From an uncultured Solimonas sp. (GTDB lineage: Bacteria > Pseudomonadota > Gammaproteobacteria > Nevskiales > Nevskiaceae), in NCBI GenBank assembly GCA_946478985.1, contig CAMLDZ010000061.1:1-17350 (forward strand): DNA of 17,350 nt, read 5' to 3'. How positions within the stretch are numbered: position 1 is the stretch's first letter; every line of letters begins with the position of its first letter. Under the pieces are notes generated by a model. It did no database searches, had not been told where the DNA came from, and saw nothing but the letters and a program-made list of their open reading frames with translations. Position numbers and translations under genes: made by a program. Below, piece after piece: positions 7,077 to 13,592 of the stretch.

Positions 7077-7107
7077 GCGCGGCACAGGGCGCGGCACAGG
7101 GCGCGGC
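7077..7107. repeat. 12-bp tandem repeat, about 2.6 copies
   Basis: GCGCGGCACAGG is repeated exactly at 7077-7088 and 7089-7100, then the first seven bases recur at 7101-7107. It lies between the AttH copy 2 promoter and the end of the RNase T2-like gene. I see no function for it; replication slippage in GC-rich spacer DNA is the simplest origin. Confidence 0.6.
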
Positions 7108-7146
7108 GCCGCCGACGCGGGCGCCGGCGATTTCGTCCGGCGAGCG

Positions 7147-7821
7147 CTACTGATAGGCCGGCTTGCGGTCCTGCCTGTCGATGCGGATCGGGCGCAGGCG
7201 GATATCGCGCGGGCAGTCATCCACGGCGTCGCATTGCTGGAACTGCATGTCGGCGTCGAAACAGATCTCGAGCTCGCTCAGATAGCCGGCGCGGCAGTGC
7301 AGCACCATGCCGTCCTCGGGGAGCTCGGCGTTGGCAGCGGCGAAGGCGCGGCGCAGGTCACCGGTGGTCAACTTGAGCGGCCGATCGACACCACTGAACT
7401 CCTGCGGCAGTTCGATGCGGCGGCCGGCACGATCAACCTGCGCGAAATAGGCCTCGCGTTCCATGCCGCTGCAGGCGCCCTGCTTCTGCCACAGACGACG
7501 GATCTGCGCACGATTGGGGATCACCCACAGCCAGCGATCGGTGTCGGTGGTCAGCATTCGCCAATCCTTGCACTCACCGCTCGGCTTCTCGTCGCCTGCA
7601 TAGACGATCGCCAAGCCGTGGTTGACGAAGTAATGCTCCTCGACGCACTGCAACTCATCCTGATCGGTGCGCTTGCAATGCTCCGGCGACCAGACGATTT
7701 TCATTCGGTAGCCGACGGGCTCCTGGGCTATTGCATCAGTACCGCCAAGCACCCCGCCCGCTGCCAGAACACCGACGACAAACCGCCGGATTGTCGGGCC
7801 GAAATCAGCGATCCTTACCAC
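7147..7821 (-). CDS. RNase T2-like exported protein with degenerate active site
   Basis: I prefer the GTG start at 7821-7819, which follows G-G-A-G-A-G at 5 bases and gives a normal signal peptide (R-R-F-V-V-G-V-L-A-A-G-G core, cleavage near A-I-A-Q). The frame stays open to a GTG at 7872, adding 17 residues; the numbering below uses that longer form (241 residues). RNase T2/RNase I features are visible: W-S-P-E-H-C (61-66), V-N-H-G-L (84-87, first catalytic motif), L-W-Q-K-Q-G-A-C (127-134, second motif), and a C-terminal L-H-C-R-A-G-Y-L-S-E-L-E-I. Eight Cys residues suggest four disulfides in the periplasm. In active enzymes the second motif is H-E-W-x-K-H-G; here H, E and the second H are R126, L127 and Q131, and H-G-L-W-P is H-G-L-A-I. 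RNA cleavage is therefore unlikely. It is divergent from the DUF1329-RND unit. Confidence 0.72.
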   Translation of the reverse strand: MVRIADFGPTIRRFVVGVLAAGGVLGGTDAIAQEPVGYRMKIVWSPEHCKRTDQDELQCVEEHYFVNHGLAIVYAGDEKPSGECKDWRMLTTDTDRWLWVIPNRAQIRRLWQKQGACSGMEREAYFAQVDRAGRRIELPQEFSGVDRPLKLTTGDLRRAFAAANAELPEDGMVLHCRAGYLSELEICFDADMQFQQCDAVDDCPRDIRLRPIRIDRQDRKPAYQ

Positions 7822-7989
7822 CTGTCTCTCTCCATGGAATTTCGCCTGTATTCCTTGCTTTTTTACGCTCACAGTATGTTAACGTACCTCTTGCATATTC
7901 ACTGGCGGCGCAGCCTCTCAGGGTCGCTGCCGATCGTCAAACTACTAAAATGAGACGCCTTCGCCGGGCGTATAACTGAGGAGATTTAT
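7822..7989. promoter_or_regulatory. Divergent promoter region, RNase T2-like / DUF1329 copy 2
   Basis: About 170 bases between divergent starts. On the plus strand TAAAAT (7946-7951, five of six matches to the minus-10 consensus) would place the start near 7958 with a 32-base leader, but the -35 position is poor. The region is more AT-rich than its surroundings. No TGTCG-N6-CGACA palindrome is present, so this unit appears outside the putative local regulon. Confidence 0.35.
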
Positions 7990-9378
7990 ATGACGCGCAT
8001 CATCCGATATGACAGACGGTACTCGCGCCGAAAGTTTCTTCGGGACGCGTCGCTGGGCCTGCTGAGCACCGGGGTTCTGGCCCCCTTGCACAAGGTCATC
8101 GCCGCCACGGGCGACGTCTCCAAAGCGTATCCGGATGAGCTGATTTCGATCGAGGCCTACACGAAAGGCAAGCTCAAGCCCGGCGATACGATCGACGCCG
8201 GCAACGTGCAATATGTGAAGGATCTGCTCGAGCCGGTGCGTTACGAGCAGATCCTCAAGATGGGCCGCAAGCTCAAGTTGCGCGCCACGACCACCGACAT
8301 CATGAAGATGTCGCCGTGGGAGTTCATCGAGGCCACGCAGCGCAATGCCGGAAAGGCCGGGTATGACGCGCACGGCAATGTCATCAACAAGGCGAACGGC
8401 CAGCCGTGGATCGGCGGCAACCCCTTCCCGGATCCCAAGACCGCCACCGATCTGATGGCAGCGCAGACGCTGAATTGGGGTCGTCACGACGCTTCCTTTT
8501 ATGCGTTCAAGGAGTACGACGTTGCCGCCAACGGCCAGGTCGAGTTCAACTACAGCGGCGGCTGGGCCGAGATGCAGACGGTGGCTCGCATCTCGATGGA
8601 CCCGAAGCCGTACATCGAGAAGTTCAAGGACAAGCTGCGCTTCCAGACGGTGTTCTTCCTGACACCGACGGCCTTTCGCGGCACCAGCTTCCTGAGCATC
8701 TGGGATTACGATCAGCGCGTGTTTCCCAAGCTGTACGGTTATGTCGCGGAGTTTCGCCGCGTCCGCCAGTTCCCCACCGATCAGCGCTTCGAGCCCCTGG
8801 TGCCCGGCTCGTCGCTGTATCTCTCCGACGTCTGGGGTGCCGGCGATCCGATGATGACCTGGGGTAACTTCAAGATCGTCGGTCGCGGCCCCTTTCTCGG
8901 CGGCAGCTTCACCGGCAACTGGAATCCGGATGCGCCCAACTGGGAGCACAAGACGCACGGCGGCCCCAAGGGTCAGTCGTTCTGGGATACCGAGGTCGAG
9001 CTGTTTCCGGAGACCATCATCGTCGAGTGCGAGCCAACCGGCTTTCCGCGGGCCCCGATCTCGAAGAAGCGCGTGTACTTCGATGCGCGGACGCAGTTGT
9101 TGGTCAGCATGGTCACTTACGATCGCCGCGGACAGCCGTTCCGTTCCTTCGACGGCGCCTACGCGCACTACGAGGCGGGCGCCAAGAGCGTCATGGATGG
9201 CAAGCATCCGTACTGGAGCTGGACACATCTGACCGCTTCCGACATCCAGACCGGTCGACTGACGCGCCTGGAACAGGTGAAATCCCTGGAAGGCAAGTAC
9301 AGCAGCGGCGCCAACGATCCGGGCATGTTCGAGAAGTACCTGACCCAGGCGGCGCTCACCCGGCTCGGCGCCAACTAG
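7990..9378 (+). CDS. DUF1329 family protein, Tat-exported
   Basis: This is a 462-residue protein. ATG 7990 follows T-G-A-G-G-A-G at 6 bases. The N-terminus carries S-R-R-K-F-L-R at residues 12-18, a nearly perfect twin-arginine motif, then a mild hydrophobic stretch (20-38) ending in V-I-A-A-T, so export by Tat as a folded protein is likely. The body has the DUF1329 pattern, including G-G-N-P-F-P-D-P (137-144), repeated beta-strand segments and K-K-R-V-Y-F-D-A-R-T-Q near the C-terminal third. Full length is normal for the family. DUF1329 resembles lipoprotein/lipid carriers of the LolA/LolB fold and may pass lipophilic molecules between inner and outer membranes. It is followed, after a hairpin, by an RND transporter on the same strand. 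The other DUF1329 gene of this window uses Sec instead. Confidence 0.9.
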   Translation: MTRIIRYDRRYSRRKFLRDASLGLLSTGVLAPLHKVIAATGDVSKAYPDELISIEAYTKGKLKPGDTIDAGNVQYVKDLLEPVRYEQILKMGRKLKLRATTTDIMKMSPWEFIEATQRNAGKAGYDAHGNVINKANGQPWIGGNPFPDPKTATDLMAAQTLNWGRHDASFYAFKEYDVAANGQVEFNYSGGWAEMQTVARISMDPKPYIEKFKDKLRFQTVFFLTPTAFRGTSFLSIWDYDQRVFPKLYGYVAEFRRVRQFPTDQRFEPLVPGSSLYLSDVWGAGDPMMTWGNFKIVGRGPFLGGSFTGNWNPDAPNWEHKTHGGPKGQSFWDTEVELFPETIIVECEPTGFPRAPISKKRVYFDARTQLLVSMVTYDRRGQPFRSFDGAYAHYEAGAKSVMDGKHPYWSWTHLTASDIQTGRLTRLEQVKSLEGKYSSGANDPGMFEKYLTQAALTRLGAN

Positions 9379-9393
9379 TCGCGTCACGCTCGC

Positions 9394-9431
9394 GGCCACC
9401 GCCGGGCTCTGCGCCGGCGGTGGCCTCTTTC
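9394..9431 (+). terminator. Strong hairpin between DUF1329 copy 2 and RND copy 1
   Basis: A perfect 12-bp stem (9394-9405 with 9414-9425), 8-base loop, followed by TCTTTC. It begins 15 bases after the DUF1329 stop and ends 22 bases before the RND start. With a short U-tract it probably terminates only part of the transcripts, lowering pump relative to carrier. Confidence 0.75.
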
Positions 9432-9447
9432 ATTCGATGGGGACCCG

Positions 9448-11859
9448 ATGTATCGCCTGCGCCTGCTGTTCTCGCAATGGGTGCTTTCGCACCGCCGATT
9501 CTCGTACGGCCTGTTTGCCGCGATTACCTTGTTCTTCGCCGCCGGCCTGCCGCGCGTCGAGCTCAAGACCGTATTCTCGGATCTGCTGCCGACCGACGAC
9601 CCGTTTGTCCAGACCTTCAAGGATCACCCGGGTTTCGGCAGCCCACTCACCGTCATGGTGATGATTCGTCGCACGGACGGCGATATCTACAACGCCGAGA
9701 CGCTCGACAAAGTCTGGAAGCTGACGCGCGACATCGACCTGGCGCCTGCCGTCGATCACGACCAGATTCTCTCGATCACGACCGAGAAAGCGCGATACGC
9801 CGAGGCCACTCCATTCGGTATCGACATGCGGCCGCTCATGGGCGGCCACCCGCCGGCGACTGCCGACGAACTCAAGCTGTTCCGCGAGCACGTCGACTCG
9901 GCACCCGGCGTGCGCAGATTTCTCATCTCGCAGGACAATCGCTCGACGATTGTGATGGCGACGTTCATCGAACAGCGCGTCGAGTACGGCGAGGCCTTCG
10001 AATACGTCAACAAGCTCGCGCTGGCGGCCGCCGACGAACATCATGAGGTCTTCGTCGCCGGACAACCGACCCTGATCGGTTGGGTCTACCGCTACGAATG
10101 GCAGATGGTCGGCATCTTCGCCGTCACTATCGGCCTGCTGGTGCTGGCGCTGGCGCTGTACATGCGCAATCTGGTCGGTGTACTGACACCGGTGATCTGC
10201 GCGACGGTCGCGGCCATCTGGGCGTTCGGCCTGGTCGGCTGGCTGCGCATCTCGATCGAACCGTTGTTGATGGTCGTGCCGCTGTTGCTGACTGCGCGCT
10301 CGTTCTCGCATAGCGTGCAGTTCACCGAGCGCTTCTACGAGATCTATGCCGAAGTCGGCGAGCGCAAGCGGGCTGCCGAGCTGACGATGACCGTGATGAT
10401 GGCGCCTTCCATGCTTGGCATCCTCACCGATATTCTCGGTATCGTCGTCGTCTGCGCCGCGCCGATTCCGGCGATGGTCCGCCACGCCGTCTTCTGCGGC
10501 ATGTGGGCGGTATGGCTGATTCCGACCGGCATGGTGCTGATCTCCCTGCTGCTGGCCACGCTGCCGCCGCCGGCCAACATCAAGAAGCTGGTCAACCACG
10601 ATCAGCAGCAGGGCGGCCTGCACAACCGCCTGCAGACCGTGCTGGCTTTCATCGCCAGCCTGGCGACCGGGCGCCGGGCACGCTTGACCTCGATCGTCGT
10701 GATTGCCGCCAGCATCGTGACGATCTATCTCTCGTCACAGATCAAGGTCGGCAATCCGGTGGAGGGTTCCAACCTGTTCTGGGAGGATTCCGAGTTCAAT
10801 ACCTCGGTGCGCGCCATCAACGCCAACTTCCCTGGCGTCAACACGCTGGAGATCGTGCTGGAGGCCAAGGACCCGAACAAGCCGGACTGGACCGCGCAGC
10901 GCGTCGATACGGTGTTCACGATGATGCAATTGCAGTCGCTGATGGAACATGGCGACGCGCCGCCCCGAGCAACCTTGTCGTTCGCGGATTACCTGAGCGA
11001 GTCGAATCGGTTGTTCAACGGCGGCGATCCGCGCTGGTCGCAGATCGATCCACTCGAACGCCGCGTCAGCGCCGCGGCGGTCAGCGCCATGATGGGCTCC
11101 AGTGCCAAGAACTTCGGCCATGTCATCGACTCCAGCATGCAGCACGCCACGGTGTCGCTCTGGTACAAGGACAACAAGCAGGAAACCGTGGATGCCGCTC
11201 TCGCCGCCGCACGCCAGGCGGTTGCGCAGGTCGGCGAAGATCACCCGGAATTCCGCGTGCGCCTGGCTACCGGCACGATCGCGCTGCAGGAGGCGGTCAA
11301 CCGCGTCATCGCCCGCTACGAGTGGATGGTGATCTTGGTCGTCAATCTCTTCATCTTCCTGCTGTGCAGCACAGCCTATCGCTCCGCGGTCGCCGGGATC
11401 CTGCTGCTGGTCCCGGTCAACCTGGCCAACGAGGCCCTGAAGGCGGCGATGCACCTGCTGGGCGTCGGCCTCGATGTGAATTCCATGATCGTGGCCGCAA
11501 TCGGCGTCGGTGTCGGCATCGACTACGGCATCTACCTGCTGTCACGCATCTGCGAGGAACTGCAGGCTTGCGGTGGTGACTGGTCGCGAGCAATCGATGC
11601 TGCCCTGCGCACGACCGGCAAGGCCATCCTCTTCACCGCCACCATCATGGCGCTTGGCATTCTGCCGTGGTATCTGATGTCGGACCTTAAGTTCGTCGCC
11701 GACATGGGTCTTCTGCTGATCGCCATCATGTCGATCAACATGGTGCTGTCCCTGCTGGTGCTGCCGCTGCTGGTCTGGTGGGTCAAGCCCAGCTTCGCCT
11801 TGCGTAGCAATACCATCGTCGGCGAAGGCTCGCTCGACCCCTCCCTGCTAAGGCCTTGA
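9448..11859 (+). CDS. MMPL/RND family transporter, copy 1
   Basis: This is an 803-residue inner-membrane protein. The ATG at 9448 has G-G-G-G-A 5 bases upstream. The layout is that of RND proteins of the MMPL/HAE3 type: TM1 (about 18-34), a large periplasmic domain with D-L-L-P-T-D-D-P-F-V-Q (45-55), TM2-6 (219-371), TM7 (413-430), a second periplasmic domain, and TM8-12 (625-778). TM10 holds G-V-G-V-G-I-D-Y-G-I-Y (686-696), where D692-Y693 match the Asp-Tyr proton relay of MmpL proteins. The equivalent place in TM4 reads R-S-F-S-H-S (284-289), with no acidic residue. Such transporters move lipids or hydrophobic compounds across the inner membrane or periplasm. It is co-directional with DUF1329 copy 2 and closely related to the RND gene at 13593-16031. 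Substrate and direction are unknown. Confidence 0.93.
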   Translation: MYRLRLLFSQWVLSHRRFSYGLFAAITLFFAAGLPRVELKTVFSDLLPTDDPFVQTFKDHPGFGSPLTVMVMIRRTDGDIYNAETLDKVWKLTRDIDLAPAVDHDQILSITTEKARYAEATPFGIDMRPLMGGHPPATADELKLFREHVDSAPGVRRFLISQDNRSTIVMATFIEQRVEYGEAFEYVNKLALAAADEHHEVFVAGQPTLIGWVYRYEWQMVGIFAVTIGLLVLALALYMRNLVGVLTPVICATVAAIWAFGLVGWLRISIEPLLMVVPLLLTARSFSHSVQFTERFYEIYAEVGERKRAAELTMTVMMAPSMLGILTDILGIVVVCAAPIPAMVRHAVFCGMWAVWLIPTGMVLISLLLATLPPPANIKKLVNHDQQQGGLHNRLQTVLAFIASLATGRRARLTSIVVIAASIVTIYLSSQIKVGNPVEGSNLFWEDSEFNTSVRAINANFPGVNTLEIVLEAKDPNKPDWTAQRVDTVFTMMQLQSLMEHGDAPPRATLSFADYLSESNRLFNGGDPRWSQIDPLERRVSAAAVSAMMGSSAKNFGHVIDSSMQHATVSLWYKDNKQETVDAALAAARQAVAQVGEDHPEFRVRLATGTIALQEAVNRVIARYEWMVILVVNLFIFLLCSTAYRSAVAGILLLVPVNLANEALKAAMHLLGVGLDVNSMIVAAIGVGVGIDYGIYLLSRICEELQACGGDWSRAIDAALRTTGKAILFTATIMALGILPWYLMSDLKFVADMGLLLIAIMSINMVLSLLVLPLLVWWVKPSFALRSNTIVGEGSLDPSLLRP

Positions 11860-11914
11860 GGCACACCAGGCCATCGCCTGGACGATCTCCGGTCCCGGTC
11901 AGGTTCCGAAAACA

Positions 11915-11941
11915 AACGCCGGCCTCGCGCCGGCGTTCTTT
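11915..11941 (+). terminator. Rho-independent terminator of the DUF1329-RND unit
   Basis: Stem AACGCCGGC/GCCGGCGTT (11915-11923 with 11929-11937), 5-base loop, then CTTT. It lies 55 bases after the RND stop and faces the OmpA terminator on the other strand. Confidence 0.8.
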
Positions 11942-12049
11942 CGTGGCCGCCATGCCGTTACATCTTTGCACCGAGGCTGCGGGCCCGGCATGTCCCAACC
12001 GCCGTGCGGGCATGCGGAAGCGCGGCTTTTCACGAGCAAGACGCTGGAC

Positions 12050-12082
12050 AAAAGAAAAGGCCCGCGGCTTTCGCCGCGGACC
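12050..12082 (-). terminator. Rho-independent terminator of the OmpA-like gene
   Basis: On the minus strand a 10-bp stem with one G-U pair (12082-12073 with 12068-12059) is closed by a GAAA tetraloop and followed by TTTTCTTTT (12058-12050). It starts 27 bases after the stop codon and is a textbook terminator. Confidence 0.92.
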
Positions 12083-12109
12083 ATTTGGTACAGCCTCCAA
12101 TAGATCTGC

Positions 12110-13486
12110 TTAGCCGCCGGCGAAGGGGTCGCCCGACGGCACCGCGGATGGATCGCCAGCCGGCACCGCCGCCGGTTCGGCTGCCGGAGCCGGCGCCGGC
12201 TCGGCCGTCACGGGCGCGGGCTCCGCAGCCGGCGCCGGTTCGCTCGCCGCGGCGGCCGCAGGAGCGTCGTACGAAGGCGGTGCCGCGTCCTGCTCAGCAA
12301 GCGGTGCTTGCTTGGCCATCTTCGCTGCCTTGGGCACCGACAGCGGCGTCGCAGGATCGATGATCTTGAGTTCGACGCGGCGATTCAGCTCGCGGCCCTC
12401 ATCGGTCTCGTTGTCTGCCACCGGCTGGCTCTCGCCGTAGCCTGCAGCGTTCATGCGATCACCCGCGACACCCTTGCCGATGATGTACTTGCGCACGCTG
12501 ACGGCGCGGCGTTCGGACAGCTTCTGGTTGTACTCGTCGCTACCCTTGGCATCGGTATGGCCGCCGATTTCGACGTGGATGTCCGCTGCGCGCGTCATCG
12601 CGTCGGAAACACCGTCCAGCACCGCCTTGGCGTCCGGCGTCAGCGTCGACTGGTCGAACAGGAAGTGCACGTTCTTCAGCACCACCTTGTCACCGACCTT
12701 GCACTGCGCCAGATCCGGCAAGCTGCCGTCCTCGCCGACCGCACAAGGCTGCGGCAGCGGGCAACCCTTCTCGTCGACCTGCGTGCCGGCGGGGGTATTC
12801 GGGCACTGATCGGCGTCGTCGTTGACGCCATCGCCATCGCTGTCTGCGACCGGCGCCACCACTTCAACCGGGGCTTCCTCAGCCGGCGGAACCTTAGAGC
12901 TCTTGCCGAACGGATAGATCAAACCGACCGACAAAACGGTGTCGTAGAAATTCTCGCTGCGATCAGCATTGGCCTGCTCGATCTGCTCGCGCGCTTCGAG
13001 ACGGATGCTGCCGTCGTTCAGCCAGTTGAACGGTCCTAGCAAGTAACCGACGCCGAAGTTGAACAAGGTGCCGTCGCGGGTCCGCTTCTCCTCACCGGCG
13101 AACTGCGCGTCGCGCGTGCCGTAGGCGATACCCGCCAGGCCGTAGACGCCATCGAGGAAGTTGGGAAAGATCAGGGCGTTGGCACCATATCCCTGCAGAT
13201 TCACCGTGCCATCGTCACCATTGCCTGCATGCGTGTAGCTGCCGAACAGTTCGAGCGCCAGGCGGTCCGTCATCTGCTTGCCAAACGCCAGCGTGCCCCC
13301 GAGACCGTCGTCCGTGTGGCGGCTCTTGTCCATGAGTGAGTAGTTGAACATCGGCGACACGTAGTAGCGGTTGTCCAGCGCCTCGCGAGAACTCAGCTTC
13401 TCCGCGGACTCGCTGTCCTGCGCCCAAGCAACCGACCCCAACTGCACTGCCATCAGGCTCAAAGCCCATGCGGTTTTTTTGAACAT
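12110..13486 (-). CDS. OmpA-like outer-membrane porin with TSP3 linker and Ala/Pro-rich tail
   Basis: This is a 458-residue protein. ATG 13486-13484 has G-A-G-G-A-G 6 bases upstream; a GTG immediately before it is too close to that site. Residues 1-22 are a signal peptide (A-W-A cleavage). Residues 38-193 form an 8-strand-type barrel ending I-Y-P-F. Then comes a thrombospondin type-3 calcium-binding repeat, D-S-D-G-D-G-V-N-D-D-A-D-Q-C-P (215-229). The OmpA/Pal peptidoglycan-binding domain covers 265-375, with F-D-Q-S-T-L-T-P, G-G-H-T-D (307-311), L-S-E-R-R-A (323-328) and the D/R pair for meso-diaminopimelate. An 83-residue tail after the OmpA domain is rich in Ala, Pro and Glu, with repeated A-E-P-A-P units. 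The role is tethering the outer membrane to peptidoglycan. Transcription is bounded by terminators on both sides. Confidence 0.93.
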   Translation of the reverse strand: MFKKTAWALSLMAVQLGSVAWAQDSESAEKLSSREALDNRYYVSPMFNYSLMDKSRHTDDGLGGTLAFGKQMTDRLALELFGSYTHAGNGDDGTVNLQGYGANALIFPNFLDGVYGLAGIAYGTRDAQFAGEEKRTRDGTLFNFGVGYLLGPFNWLNDGSIRLEAREQIEQANADRSENFYDTVLSVGLIYPFGKSSKVPPAEEAPVEVVAPVADSDGDGVNDDADQCPNTPAGTQVDEKGCPLPQPCAVGEDGSLPDLAQCKVGDKVVLKNVHFLFDQSTLTPDAKAVLDGVSDAMTRAADIHVEIGGHTDAKGSDEYNQKLSERRAVSVRKYIIGKGVAGDRMNAAGYGESQPVADNETDEGRELNRRVELKIIDPATPLSVPKAAKMAKQAPLAEQDAAPPSYDAPAAAAASEPAPAAEPAPVTAEPAPAPAAEPAAVPAGDPSAVPSGDPFAGG

Positions 13487-13507
13487 CACAATCTCCTCAT
13501 CTCCCGG

Positions 13508-13543
13508 AAAAAAAGAACCCCGCCGGCGACGCTGCCAACGGGG
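13508..13543 (-). terminator. Rho-independent terminator between RND copy 2 and the OmpA-like gene
   Basis: On the minus strand, stem CCCCGTTGGC/GCCGGCGGGG (13543-13534 with 13527-13518, two G-U pairs), 6-base loop, then TTC and seven T (13514-13508). It lies 49 bases after the RND stop but only 31 bases before the OmpA start, so any OmpA promoter must lie upstream of or inside it. Confidence 0.88.
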
Positions 13544-13592
13544 CCCTGATTGACTCTAGACGCTAGTTATTCCCCTGCACTCCACCACTGCA

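Noticed and set aside
7122..7142. CGCCGG/CCGGCG hairpin as terminator of the RNase T2-like gene
   Set aside because: It has a 6-bp stem without a following T-run, in a region where GC-rich chance hairpins are common.
6280..7953. Open frame on the plus strand across AttH copy 2 and the RNase T2-like gene
   Set aside because: It runs antisense to two recognisable genes and through an activator promoter; no motif or start signal supports it.
7945..9399. Open frame on the minus strand opposite DUF1329 copy 2 (484 codons)
   Set aside because: It overlaps the whole of a gene with a Tat signal and family motifs, and the translation looks like codon-bias shadow.
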